Below are positions 1 to 8,850 of a stretch of 64,000 nt of DNA, in pieces. Where the stretch lies: positions 4,278,001-4,342,000 of the forward strand of contig JADJRH010000011.1 of NCBI GenBank assembly GCA_016712345.1, given 5' to 3'. Every line of letters starts with the position of its first letter. Within the stretch, counting starts at the first letter, position 1. Source of the stretch: Polyangiaceae bacterium. Its GTDB lineage: Bacteria; Myxococcota_A; Polyangia; Polyangiales; Polyangiaceae. Under the pieces are notes generated by a model. It saw only the letters and a program-made list of their open reading frames with translations, did not search any database and was not told the origin of the DNA. The translations under genes were made by a program, and so were the position numbers.

Positions 1-161
1 TTCAGTCGGTCGCGCGGCGCGTTATTTCGCGCGCCTACGGCGAAATCTAAAAAACACCCGTTCCGAAACCGCGCCGAACACGTTTGGTGCGAACGGCGGA
101 TCGTTCTCGCTGAGGCGGTCTGCCCGCCGCGGCGAATTTGGTGTACATCGACCGCCGAAGG

Positions 162-1166
162 ATGCGGGCGCGCTCAGTGCGAACACGCTACGCCTGGAGG
201 TGCGCTGCCTCGGGCGTTCTTGCGTCCGCTGTTTTGTGTTGGGCCGCGAAGGCGCGCGCCGACGACGCTCAACAATTTGAGCTGCTAAAAGGGCTTTTTT
301 ACGCGGGACAATACGAAGAGGTCGTGCAGCGCGTCACCATTTTGCTCGACCCTTCCAACCCCGCGTGCGCCACGGTGGAGGGCGCACCAACGGCGCTTCA
401 GACGTGTCACATCGGCGACGGCGTTCTTCAAGAGCGGCTTCGCGAGATGCACATCGTTGCGCTGTTTGGGCTTAAAAAACAGGCCGATGCCGATGCGGTG
501 ATTGAGAAGTTGTTGCGGCAAAATCCGGCGTACAGTCCCGAGCCGGGCGCGCTTCCGGCCACCGTTGTGGAACGCGTGCGCGAAGTGAAAGGGCGGCTGC
601 AAAAAGAGCTTGAAGACGAGGCTCGCAGGCGCGCCGATGAGCAGCGAAAAAATCTTCTGATGGGGCAAAAGGTGGCCGAAGAAGAAAAGAAGTGGATTGA
701 GCAGCTCTCAAAACTCGCCGCGAGCGAAACGGTGATCGAAAAAAGGTCGCGCGTTTTGACGTTTGTGCCGTTCGGCGTGGGGCAGTTTCAAAACGGCGAC
801 ACAACTCTGGGCACGGTGTTCTTGGCCACGGAGGCGCTGGCAGCGGGAGCGGCCATTGGGTTTGGCGCGGCGCACGGTTTTTATGCGGCCGTGGATCCAA
901 ACGGAAAAGACCCGGTGACGGGGCGACCCGTGGTTTTGTCGGAGCTGCGACAACTGGTGCAGGTGACGGCGCTCGGAAACCAAATCGCGTTTGCAACGTG
1001 GGCGGCGCTGGCGGTTGCGGGCATTGTTCAGGCAAACATCGCCTTCGTCCCCGAGGTGCGCTCGGTGCGCGAAAGGCCTATTCCGAAGCGGCCAACGGTG
1101 GTTGTGGCGCCCACGGCGGCACCGACAACGGGTGGACTCACAGTGGGTGTTGTTGGGACGTTTTGA
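162..1166 (+). CDS. Secreted TPR-like coiled-coil protein with hydrophobic C-terminal part
   Basis: I do not recognise a named family. From the ATG at 162 the protein is 334 aa with a basic n-region, a hydrophobic core and a likely cleavage site after AKARA near residue 33, so it should be exported. Residues 35-130 look like a degenerate tetratricopeptide unit (LLKGLFYAGQYEEVVQR). A charged coiled coil follows (about 140-190), then FVPFGVGQFQNG and two alanine/glycine-rich hydrophobic segments (about 215-240 and 270-295). TTG at 138 and GTG at 141 are alternative in-frame starts. It stands alone, followed by a non-coding stretch with GTGTACAC motifs. The envelope role is inferred. Confidence 0.7.
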   Translation: MRARSVRTRYAWRCAASGVLASAVLCWAAKARADDAQQFELLKGLFYAGQYEEVVQRVTILLDPSNPACATVEGAPTALQTCHIGDGVLQERLREMHIVALFGLKKQADADAVIEKLLRQNPAYSPEPGALPATVVERVREVKGRLQKELEDEARRRADEQRKNLLMGQKVAEEEKKWIEQLSKLAASETVIEKRSRVLTFVPFGVGQFQNGDTTLGTVFLATEALAAGAAIGFGAAHGFYAAVDPNGKDPVTGRPVVLSELRQLVQVTALGNQIAFATWAALAVAGIVQANIAFVPEVRSVRERPIPKRPTVVVAPTAAPTTGGLTVGVVGTF

Positions 1167-1262
1167 GCGACCTAAAAGCGTACACATCAGCATTGCGTAC
1201 ACAATGCGTCGATGGCCGGCGCAGGCGGTGCGCGGGGCAATGTGTACACAACGGCAGAACGC
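1167..1262. promoter_or_regulatory. Non-coding stretch with clustered GTGTACAC-type palindromes
   Basis: Between the first gene and the repeat copy there are GCGTACACA at about 1188 and 1197 and a perfect TGTGTACACA at 1241-1250. A fourth copy lies just inside the repeat at 1311-1318. The spacing is irregular and no open reading frame stands out. The cluster resembles those at 17216-17342 and 48672-48740. A binding-site role is only a guess. Confidence 0.35.
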
Positions 1263-1548
1263 CTAGAGCACCGATCGGTTTGATTCCGTAACCAAATGGA
1301 TAGTTCGCATGTGTACACAAACAGGCAAAAGCAAGGCAAGAAGGCCAGGCCCGAAGCTGCTACCCGGTGACAGACACCCAGTTCGGATCGCGTGGAGGGG
1401 GGCCCGCGGCCGACTTGCTCGGCGCGGGGGAGGAGGCGCGAGCCTCCTCCACTGGGAAAAGACTAGAGCACCCAGCCGATATTTCTCGGCTTTCTCAAAT
1501 CACTAATCTTCTGATTTTACTCACGATTCAAACCAATTGGTGCTCTAG
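1263..1548 (+). repeat. Interspersed repeat copy A (MITE-like, CTAG-flanked)
   Basis: This 286-bp element starts CTAGAGCACC and ends GGTGCTCTAG. The inverted similarity continues about 28 bp inward with a few mismatches. Copies B (11904-12341) and C (39808-40097) share the core, including the block around TGACAGACACCC. Inside are a stem built on GCGGCCGACTTGCTCGGCGC and a 9-bp hairpin at 1429-1450 (GGAGGAGGC, loop GCGA, GCCTCCTCC). CTAGAGCACC recurs internally at 1463. The terminal CTA at 1545-1547 is the reverse-strand TAG stop of the neighbouring methyltransferase. There is no transposase. CTAG at both ends reads as a 4-bp target duplication. Confidence 0.85.
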
Positions 1549-2309
1549 GCGCCTCGGCCTTCTTTGCGAAAAGCGCCGATCCAAAATCCGCCGAAGCGCC
1601 TGAGCGGTGAGTCGCAGAGCACCCACTCGGCCCGGCGCAACAGGTTTCCAACGTACGGAATGCGAAGCGCCGCCGCGGCCGGTGTGACGATGCGTACACC
1701 TCGCGCGACAACAAATTGCGTGCCGGGGGGAGCGTACGCCTGCGCTCTGTCGGGCGAGTCAAATCGAGTGTACACATGGCTCTCGTCTTTGGAGTCGCTG
1801 ACTTTGCCGGGGGGACCGAGCCGTTTTAACAATCCGCGAAGGCTGTGTGGGTTGTACAACTCGGCGAGGAAGAAGCCGCCGGGCTTAACGACGCGGGCCA
1901 TTTCGGCGAGCGCTTTGTCGATGTCGCGCACGTGGGCGAGCACTTTGAATGAGTACGCAACGTCGAATTGATTGTCTGGAAAAGGAAGGGCCGTTGCGCT
2001 CGCTTCAACAACGTTGAGGCCGCGGGCGCGCGCGCGTTCGAGCATGCCGGGCGACAGATCGACGCCGACCGCGGTTTTTGCAAACTCGGCGGCGCGCGCG
2101 AGCAATAGGCCGGTGCCACATCCAACTTCGAGAACATCACCGCCGGTGCCGAAGCGACGCACGAAGTCGATTTCGAGATCGTCGATGAGATCGTGGTAGC
2201 CGCCGGGATCGTTGCCGCCGCGCCGGTCTTCGTAGCGCGTCGCGAAGTCGTCGTAATAGGCACGCGTCTCGTGAAGGTGCGGGTCGTGGGGGTCGGCGTG
2301 CCGGGTCAT
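1545..2309 (-). CDS. Class I SAM-dependent methyltransferase
   Basis: From the ATG at 2309 this is a 254-aa soluble protein with a Rossmann methyltransferase fold. Motif I, VLEVGCGTGLLLARA (about residues 58-72), binds AdoMet. VGVDLSPGMLERAR is the motif II acidic region, then ALPFPDNQFDVAYS and ARVVKPGGFFLAELYNP follow in the UbiE/Methyltransf_11 order. The substrate cannot be read from sequence. The C-terminal third is less conserved. Fourteen further codons upstream are open, but MTRHADPHDP is the better start. The stop TAG lies in the right end of repeat copy A. Confidence 0.85.
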   Translation of the reverse strand: MTRHADPHDPHLHETRAYYDDFATRYEDRRGGNDPGGYHDLIDDLEIDFVRRFGTGGDVLEVGCGTGLLLARAAEFAKTAVGVDLSPGMLERARARGLNVVEASATALPFPDNQFDVAYSFKVLAHVRDIDKALAEMARVVKPGGFFLAELYNPHSLRGLLKRLGPPGKVSDSKDESHVYTRFDSPDRAQAYAPPGTQFVVARGVRIVTPAAAALRIPYVGNLLRRAEWVLCDSPLRRFGGFWIGAFRKEGRGA

Positions 2310-2368
2310 GCCGGCGCTATAGCGCATGCGTCGTTCAGAGAAAAAGCTCACGGCTCGGAAATGAGCGG

Positions 2369-5300
2369 CTAATAGGGGTCTTCGTTCGGGCGCGGCAAAC
2401 GGCCTTTGAGCGGCGGGGGGGCGGCCGTTTCTTCACCCGGGACTGCGCGCGCGACACCGAGGCCGCGAGCAATGTCGGGGTTGGCAGTCCACGCAGCGAG
2501 CGAAGCAAACATGGGTGCGGCGGTGCGCGAGAGATGCAGTTCGTTGAAGGCGAGCACCACAAGCGTGCGGAGCAAAAGAGGGCTTTCGGGCTCGGGGATC
2601 TTGAGTGTTCGGAGAAGTGTACGCGCGGGGCCGTCGCGACCTTCGCGAGCGAGCAGAAACACGGTTGCCCAAAGCTCTTCGGTGCTGCGGCCCGCCTGTA
2701 ACGCGGTGAGCGCATCGGCGCGCTGGCTTGCCATTTCGGCGGCGGCAAGGGCGCCTTCAACGCGGGCGGCCGGCGTCGGCACGGCGGATGCGGCCGCTGC
2801 CTGGGCGGCTCCGTTTTTTCCCTGGTAGCGAAGAAGCCGGGCGAGGATGCGCGCCCGGATCGGGTGTTTTTCAGGCGCGAGCCAATGCTGAGTGATCTGA
2901 TGCGCGAGCGTGAGATCGCCCATGTCGAGCGCGGCATCGGCCGCGATGATGTCGGCCCATTGTTTGGTCGATTTTGCGAGCGCGGCCACGGTTGTCGTTG
3001 AGAGCGGGGCTTCGCCGCGGAGGCGCGCAAACGCGGCGGCGATGGGCTCGGACAGAGGGCCGTTGATGCGCGGGCCGGCCGCGGCTTGAAGCGCCGCGAG
3101 GTCACTCTGCTCGTACGCGATGAACGTGCGAACTTCGGACGACACGTCGGCGGTGGCGCGCAACGCGGCCTGGCGCGCTTCTTCGAAGCGGCCGGCCGCG
3201 AGCGCGACACGCGCCGCGAGGGAGTACGCGGGTGGATAGGAGTTGGAAATTTCGATCGCGCGCTGGGCGGCCTCGCGGGCGCGGGCTTCGTTTCCGGCGC
3301 GAAGCGCGGCATCGCCGCACAGCACGACAACCGGCGCAATGTCGGCTTCGGTTGCGGCCTTCGCGAGCGATTGCTCGTCGGCGTTTTTGAGGAGCGCGCG
3401 CGCCGCGGAGCGAAGCGGGCGCGAGACCATTTCAATGTCAAGACCCGGTTCGATCGAAACGTTGGGCGCTTTTCCTTCAGTCAGTTCGATCACTTTTGCG
3501 AGCACCTCAAGATCGGTGCTTTGCGGCCATTGCGCGCGCACGTCGGCGAGGATTTTTGCGGCCGCGGCGGGTTGTCCCGAAAAGGCGAGCGAGCGAGCAA
3601 GACGAATTTGAGCGGAGAGAAGTTTGGGATCGAGCGTTGCGGCCGCCCGGTAGCGCTGCGCGGCTTCTTCAGCGTCGTGCGGTTCAAGAGCGGCGCCGGC
3701 GGCGAGTTGGTAGAGCGCGTCGGAGGTTCGATCGGGGTCTTGATCGTAGTTGGCGATCATTTCGACGGCGGTGGCGGAGTCGTCCTGCGCGGAGGCGCGC
3801 GTCACCTCGGCAAAGCTCATTTGGGAGGCGTCAGCGCCGAGTGCTCGGGCTTCTTCCACGGCGGCGGTGAGATCTTTGAGGCGGCCGGCATCCACGTCGA
3901 TCACGGCAAAAAACCGCGCACGCACCATGCCGAGGGCAATTGCGCGGCTCTTGGGGTCGATCTTGCGAGCGCCGGCAAGTGCGGCCTCGGCATCGCCCAC
4001 GCCGCGCGGGCCACCACTTTGGAGAGCCACTGCCGCGTGGGCCGCGGCGGCGCGAATTTTTGTGGCGCGGTTGCGCTTGTAGAGCTGAAAACCGCCGAAC
4101 ACCGCAGCGACAACGAGCAACCCCATGAGCGCCCGAACCGCAACGCGCTGCCAGCGCGGTGTGGGACGCGGCGCAACCTTCGTCGGCGCCGCGGGCGCGG
4201 GCGCGTCGGCGGGCGACTCGATAGCCGCGTCGGTTCCTCGAAGCAGCGCGCTGGGAATTTGAAGCGACGGCGGCTCGGGGGGGAGGAGCACCGATCCGGG
4301 TGCGCTTTGCGACTCGTCGATTGGGATCAACGCGGACGGCGGCGCCGTCACGGGCCCTTCGAGTGGGATGAGCGCCGACGGCGGCGCCGTCACCGGGCCA
4401 TGGTCGGGATCGCTGACAACAATGATTCGCGCGCCGCCCGACTGCGCGGGAAGCGGCGGCGGGCCGGGCGGCCTGAAGGTGGCCGTTTCATCGGCGGGCA
4501 AAGGCGGCGGACCGCGCCGGGTGGGTCGATCCGCGAACGGAATTGAACTTGCGCGATTGGCGACATCGGCGGGCACGTACAGCCGGCGCTGCTCCGTGAA
4601 TTCGTCGTAGAGTTCAGACGCGGAGATGTTGGGAAGCCGCGGGGGAACAGGCGCAACTCGACCACTGATGCGCTCGCGGGGCGGCGGTTCTGTGGAACGG
4701 GGACGCCGCGGCGGCTCGGATGCGCGCACCGGGGCGTTTGACTCGCTCTCGCCGAAGCCCGGCGCCCAGGCGGAGACCTGCGTGTCGCTGGACGGATCGC
4801 CGTCGTAGGAAGGTTCGCGTCCCCACGCGGCGTCGCTCGAAAGCGCGGCACCGAGCGCGCCCGATGATTGGGCCGTTTGTTTTGCCGCCGACTTGCCGAG
4901 GACGGGCGCTGTAGCCGCGGGTGTTGGAAGGTCGACGACATCGTCGGCCGCCACGCGTGGGCGCACCGAATCGGGTTGTTCAGCGCGGGGATCGCCCGCG
5001 AAAAAAACGCCCTTGTCGATCTTCGCGAGAATCGGTTTGCGACCTTTTCGCGAGGGCGGTTTGCTCGATCGCTCGGGAGGTGCGCTGCGCCGGTCGTCAT
5101 CGGCGGGGCCTTGACCCGGTTTGCCAAGCACCTGTCGAACGTCGCGGGCGACGCCGTCGCGGCCGAGATCGCCGATGAGTTCGGCGTAGTCGAGGGCACG
5201 CGCCATCCATGTTTTTGTCCACGGGTCGCTCATTCCGCATGCGACAGCGCGCGCGAGCGCGGCGTGGGCTTCGGTCGGATCGCCTTGTCGAAGTTTCACT

Positions 5301-5644
5301 TCGCCGAGCAGTCGAAGCGCGTCGGGTTCGGATGTGGAGCGATGGAGAGCGCGCCGCAGCGCATTTTCAGCTTCGCCCAGCTCTTCGGCCATGAGGTACA
5401 TGCGCGCGACCGCAACGAGGACACCGACGTCGTCGGCGAAACGTTGGGTGGCATCGGCGCCGGCCTGCAGAAGTACCTCGCGCTGAGCCGCGCCTGCCTC
5501 GGCGTACGCGGCAAGGCGGGCACACAAATCGAGCGTCTGTGCGCGGGTTATCGCTGCCAACGTTTCTCCCCGGTTGTCGCTCCGTCGTGCTTCATCGGGC
5601 GGAATCGGCTCATCATCGTTCAAACGCGTCGGAAAAACCAGCAT
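2369..5644 (-). CDS. Large TPR-containing single-pass membrane protein
   Basis: The chosen start MLVFPTRLNDDEP at 5644 gives 1091 aa; the reading frame stays open further upstream but without plausible coding character. Residues about 50-150 contain TPR-like helices (LGEAENALRRAL, GDPTEAHAALARAV). A long Pro/Ser-rich, mostly polar region (about 170-490) follows with the near-repeat GPVTAPPSALIP. One transmembrane helix (ALMGLLVVAAVFGGFQLY, about 500-520) precedes about 570 residues of alanine-rich TPR helices (YRAAATLDPKLLSAQIRLARSL). This suggests a cytoplasmic disordered part and an extracytoplasmic solenoid, probably a scaffold. It diverges from the next gene across a 143-bp gap. Confidence 0.75.
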   Translation of the reverse strand: MLVFPTRLNDDEPIPPDEARRSDNRGETLAAITRAQTLDLCARLAAYAEAGAAQREVLLQAGADATQRFADDVGVLVAVARMYLMAEELGEAENALRRALHRSTSEPDALRLLGEVKLRQGDPTEAHAALARAVACGMSDPWTKTWMARALDYAELIGDLGRDGVARDVRQVLGKPGQGPADDDRRSAPPERSSKPPSRKGRKPILAKIDKGVFFAGDPRAEQPDSVRPRVAADDVVDLPTPAATAPVLGKSAAKQTAQSSGALGAALSSDAAWGREPSYDGDPSSDTQVSAWAPGFGESESNAPVRASEPPRRPRSTEPPPRERISGRVAPVPPRLPNISASELYDEFTEQRRLYVPADVANRASSIPFADRPTRRGPPPLPADETATFRPPGPPPLPAQSGGARIIVVSDPDHGPVTAPPSALIPLEGPVTAPPSALIPIDESQSAPGSVLLPPEPPSLQIPSALLRGTDAAIESPADAPAPAAPTKVAPRPTPRWQRVAVRALMGLLVVAAVFGGFQLYKRNRATKIRAAAAHAAVALQSGGPRGVGDAEAALAGARKIDPKSRAIALGMVRARFFAVIDVDAGRLKDLTAAVEEARALGADASQMSFAEVTRASAQDDSATAVEMIANYDQDPDRTSDALYQLAAGAALEPHDAEEAAQRYRAAATLDPKLLSAQIRLARSLAFSGQPAAAAKILADVRAQWPQSTDLEVLAKVIELTEGKAPNVSIEPGLDIEMVSRPLRSAARALLKNADEQSLAKAATEADIAPVVVLCGDAALRAGNEARAREAAQRAIEISNSYPPAYSLAARVALAAGRFEEARQAALRATADVSSEVRTFIAYEQSDLAALQAAAGPRINGPLSEPIAAAFARLRGEAPLSTTTVAALAKSTKQWADIIAADAALDMGDLTLAHQITQHWLAPEKHPIRARILARLLRYQGKNGAAQAAAASAVPTPAARVEGALAAAEMASQRADALTALQAGRSTEELWATVFLLAREGRDGPARTLLRTLKIPEPESPLLLRTLVVLAFNELHLSRTAAPMFASLAAWTANPDIARGLGVARAVPGEETAAPPPLKGRLPRPNEDPY

Positions 5645-5678
5645 CGCCGTGAATGCGGGGCGGCATAAGCCCCAGTGA

Positions 5679-5728
5679 GCGCGCCGTACGAAGTAGGCGC
5701 GCGGCGCGCCGTACGAAGTAGGCGCGCC
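5679..5728. repeat. Two perfect 25-bp tandem direct repeats
   Basis: Two adjacent copies (5679-5703 and 5704-5728) carry the core GCCGTACGAAGTAGGCGCGC. They lie between the start of the large TPR gene (5644, reverse) and the proline-rich gene (5788, forward). The position fits an operator in a divergent promoter region, but a simple slippage duplication is equally possible. Confidence 0.6.
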
Positions 5729-5787
5729 CAACCCCCAAAAAGAACTACTTGGCCCGGAGGCGCCGAGGCCGCGATAGTACGCGCACC

Positions 5788-6942
5788 ATGCGACACACAA
5801 TTGCTTGTTTGCTTGCCGGTGCCGGAGCGTTGTTCGCGAATGTGGCCGTCGCTCAGCCGGTGCCGCCGCCACCGCCTCCAAGCGCTACGACCCCACCGCC
5901 GCCGCCCGGACCGGGCCTTCCGCCGGGCGGACCTTCGGCCCAACCCACTGTCGGGCAACCGCCGCCGCCGCCTCCTCCTCCGCAGCCGATGCCGGGGCAA
6001 CCGGGTCAACCGATGCCGGGACAGCCGCCGCCGGGACAACCGCCGATGATGGGGCCTCCGGGTCAGCCGCCGCCGGGACAACCGGGTCAACCGCCGACGA
6101 TGGGACCGCCCGGACAGCCGGGTCAGCCGCCCATGATGGGACCGCCTGGACAGCCGCCGATGGGTCAGGGTGTGTGGATGCCGGGTCAAACGGGAATGCC
6201 GCCGATGGGTGATGCCGAGCCGACTCCCGTGCCAGGTTTGGCCCGCGGAGTTCCGTGGTCGAGGCGTGGTCACATTTCGCTCGAAACCGCTGGGTTCACC
6301 GACGATTCGGGCGAGGACTCGCTGCTCGCCGTGGGGCTCGATGTACACATGCCAGTGACGAAGAGTCTGTTCGTGGATGCGCGTCTGCCGATGGCGGGCG
6401 TTCTCCCCGGCAACATCATGCTCGGCGTGAGCGCAACGACCAAACTCGATCCGCGGGGGTTTTTGTACATCGGCGGGCAGTTTGGTTTGCCCCTGGCGGC
6501 GCAGCCCGGAATGATCGCTTTTTCGCTGCCGCACGGCACGTGGAACTTGCACGAGTACCAGACCCATTTCCTGCCCATTCGCGCGGCGCTCGGTTACGAG
6601 CGCATGCTTGGAGAGATGTTTGAACTGCGCATCGACTTAGAGCCGATCTTGTCAATTCCGGTGGGCGATCACGGCAACAACGTGGGCTTCACGCTGCAAC
6701 ACGCGGCTGAATTCCAGGTGGGGCATTCGATCGGCGGCGGCCTGCGTTTGCAGGGCGTTGCGGTTACCGAAGACCTGTTGCCCGATGCGTACCAGTTCTC
6801 GGTTGAGCCGTTTTTCGTGGTGCGACGCGAGATTGGATTTGCGCGCATCGGCTTGATGTTGCCGATCGATGACAGCGTCGCCGGGCCGGCGTTTGAACAG
6901 GCGTGGGGCCTTCGCCTCGGCGCCGGCATTCACATCAACTGA
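5788..6942 (+). CDS. Secreted proline/glycine-rich protein with beta-rich C-terminal domain
   Basis: The ATG at 5788 starts a clear signal peptide, MRHTIACLLAGAGALF, with cleavage near AVAQP (about residue 22), so the mature product is outside the cytoplasm. Residues 24-150 are low complexity, with PPPPPP tracts and iterated GQPP/PGQP/MMGPPGQPP units. The remaining 230 residues are well folded in composition, with alternating strands (HISLETAGF, SLFVDARLPMAGVLPG, FLYIGGQFGLPL, RREIGFARIGLML). This suggests a small barrel or outer-membrane-associated domain behind a wall-spanning linker. The total is 384 aa. I cannot name the family. Confidence 0.75.
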   Translation: MRHTIACLLAGAGALFANVAVAQPVPPPPPPSATTPPPPPGPGLPPGGPSAQPTVGQPPPPPPPPQPMPGQPGQPMPGQPPPGQPPMMGPPGQPPPGQPGQPPTMGPPGQPGQPPMMGPPGQPPMGQGVWMPGQTGMPPMGDAEPTPVPGLARGVPWSRRGHISLETAGFTDDSGEDSLLAVGLDVHMPVTKSLFVDARLPMAGVLPGNIMLGVSATTKLDPRGFLYIGGQFGLPLAAQPGMIAFSLPHGTWNLHEYQTHFLPIRAALGYERMLGEMFELRIDLEPILSIPVGDHGNNVGFTLQHAAEFQVGHSIGGGLRLQGVAVTEDLLPDAYQFSVEPFFVVRREIGFARIGLMLPIDDSVAGPAFEQAWGLRLGAGIHIN

Positions 6943-7153
6943 TCCTCGGGCGGCGCAACAGCGTCCGGTCCCGCCGCAACATCGCAAAAAAGCAGTGTTC
7001 GCTACCCGCGTGCGATCGCGAGCGAAACAGGCCTTTTCGTAGGGGCGCGTTCGCGGTGACGCTCCGTCGTGCGCGCGAACGCGCACCGAGTCCACCGCGT
7101 TCCTGCTTTTTGGCAGCGATCTGCGGGAGCGTTGTACTAGGCTCCGCCGCCGC

Positions 7154-8839
7154 ATGAAGTCCGGGACGAAGAGAGCCATGTCGGCGTTCGCGCTGATCGG
7201 CTGCGCGGCATCGCTTTCAGCAGCGTCGGGCTGCTTCGCATTGGGCGAAGGGCTCGAACCTCCGCTCCAGGAATTTTATTACCCCACGGCCATTGTCACG
7301 TCGCCCGGCGGGCACGTGGCCTACGTCGTCAACTCCGACTTCGACATTCAGTACACCGGCGGCACGGTGCAAGCGCTTGATCTCGACTCGCTGAGACTGT
7401 GCACCGATCGGCTTGCGCGACGCTTGGGAGAGGGTGCGTCGGCAACCAACGCGTGCGCCGAACTTGGCCTTGGGTTGAATGAAGATCCGGTGGTGGTGCC
7501 CGGGCCGTGCGCGCCGATTGACGTTTCGAGTCCGCTTGCGTGCTCGCTCAGCGACGACTCGTCCACGGTGGAAGTGGAAGGCACTGTCGCCGGTCCGCTC
7601 ATTCGATCGTCGCGCATTGTCGGTGCATTTGCGTCTGCGGCGGCGCTCATGCGCAATCCCAATCCCGGTGCCGGTGAGCCCGCGGCGCGCTTGTTCGTTG
7701 CCGTTCGCGGCGATCCGTCGGTCACCTACTTTGACATCACGGATGACGAGCGCGAGCCGGATGCAGATCCGTTCCGCCTCGACTGCGGCGCCGTTGTTGT
7801 GGACAACGACCCGGTAGGTGGACGCTGCGGCAAGCTCAATCAGATCGGGCGCTCGCCGTATCAGTCATCGCGACCGCTGCGTTTGCCGGTGGAGCCGGTC
7901 GGCATCGCCGCGAGTGACGGCGGCGCATCGCAAACGGTATTCCCGCTCGTAGGTGTACACCAAACAACCGCTTCGGCGTCGCTGCTGATGAACAAGTGGT
8001 CGGTCGATCCAACGCTTGAGCACGTGCTCTCGGGTTTGCCCGACGGTCCGAGCGACGTGGCAGCCATTCCCACGCCCGCGTTCGTGCGTCGCCGCGTGGC
8101 CGACGGAGACACATCGGTTGACTATCAGCCAAGCTTCGTCGCGAGTTACCGCGCGTCGCGCTCCGTTGACATTCTGCGCTACTACGACGATTCCGAGAGC
8201 ACGGTGGCGCGTCACTTCTTGCAGCGTGTGGCCGGTTATTTCGTGCTTACCAACTCCGATGGAAGTGACTCGCGCGGCGTCGCGCTCGATCCATCGGAGC
8301 GAAAGGCGTGTGAGGCCGGATGTAACGACGTCGAAAGTTGCCTGCGCGCGTGTTTGGACATTCCGATCGGGGTGTACATCGCCAATCGCCTTCCGGCGTC
8401 GCTTTTGATCGGCAAGCTCAGCACCACCATTCTCGAAGAAGAAGGTGAGGTCCGCGGCATCGTTGACAGCATCACCATCGATGACATGGAGCCGCTCACG
8501 ACCGGCCCATCGCGCGTCATCACGGGAGCCGTGCTCGACGCAAACGGCCGCAGTTCACCGCGCATTATGGTTGTGAGCTTCGATTCGCGAAGCGTCTTTA
8601 TCTACAACCCGCTCGAACGCCGCATCGAAACGGTTGTACACACCGGCCGCGGCCCCCAGGCGCTCGCGGTGGACGTTGTGGAAGACGCCGACGGCGCGCT
8701 TGGCCATGCGTACCTTTACGTGGCGCATTTCACCGATTCGTACATCGGCGTTGTCGACTTGGATACGCGCCGCCCCATCACGTACGGCTCGATCATCGCC
8801 AGCGTTGGCAAGCCCACCCCGCCCAAAGAATCCAACTGA
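7154..8839 (+). CDS. Beta-propeller-like outer-membrane lipoprotein
   Basis: This 561-aa protein has a type II signal peptide ending SAASGC (Cys27), so it should be lipidated. Repeated segments such as PTAIVTSPGGHVAYVVNSDF and PQALAVDVVEDADGALGHAYLYVAHF resemble YncE/NHL-type propeller blades. Several Cys pairs (KACEAGCNDVESCLRAC, about residues 378-394) suggest disulfides. It ends 11 bp before the next lipoprotein gene, which has similar propeller-like segments, so the two are probably one transcription unit. An in-frame ATG at 7178 is an alternative start. The ligand is unknown. Confidence 0.75.
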   Translation: MKSGTKRAMSAFALIGCAASLSAASGCFALGEGLEPPLQEFYYPTAIVTSPGGHVAYVVNSDFDIQYTGGTVQALDLDSLRLCTDRLARRLGEGASATNACAELGLGLNEDPVVVPGPCAPIDVSSPLACSLSDDSSTVEVEGTVAGPLIRSSRIVGAFASAAALMRNPNPGAGEPAARLFVAVRGDPSVTYFDITDDEREPDADPFRLDCGAVVVDNDPVGGRCGKLNQIGRSPYQSSRPLRLPVEPVGIAASDGGASQTVFPLVGVHQTTASASLLMNKWSVDPTLEHVLSGLPDGPSDVAAIPTPAFVRRRVADGDTSVDYQPSFVASYRASRSVDILRYYDDSESTVARHFLQRVAGYFVLTNSDGSDSRGVALDPSERKACEAGCNDVESCLRACLDIPIGVYIANRLPASLLIGKLSTTILEEEGEVRGIVDSITIDDMEPLTTGPSRVITGAVLDANGRSSPRIMVVSFDSRSVFIYNPLERRIETVVHTGRGPQALAVDVVEDADGALGHAYLYVAHFTDSYIGVVDLDTRRPITYGSIIASVGKPTPPKESN

Positions 8840-8850
8840 AAGTCTGTTCG

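Noticed and set aside
1..137. tRNA or promoter at the left edge
   Set aside because: No cloverleaf or clear -35/-10 pair was found; the stretch shows nothing I can support.
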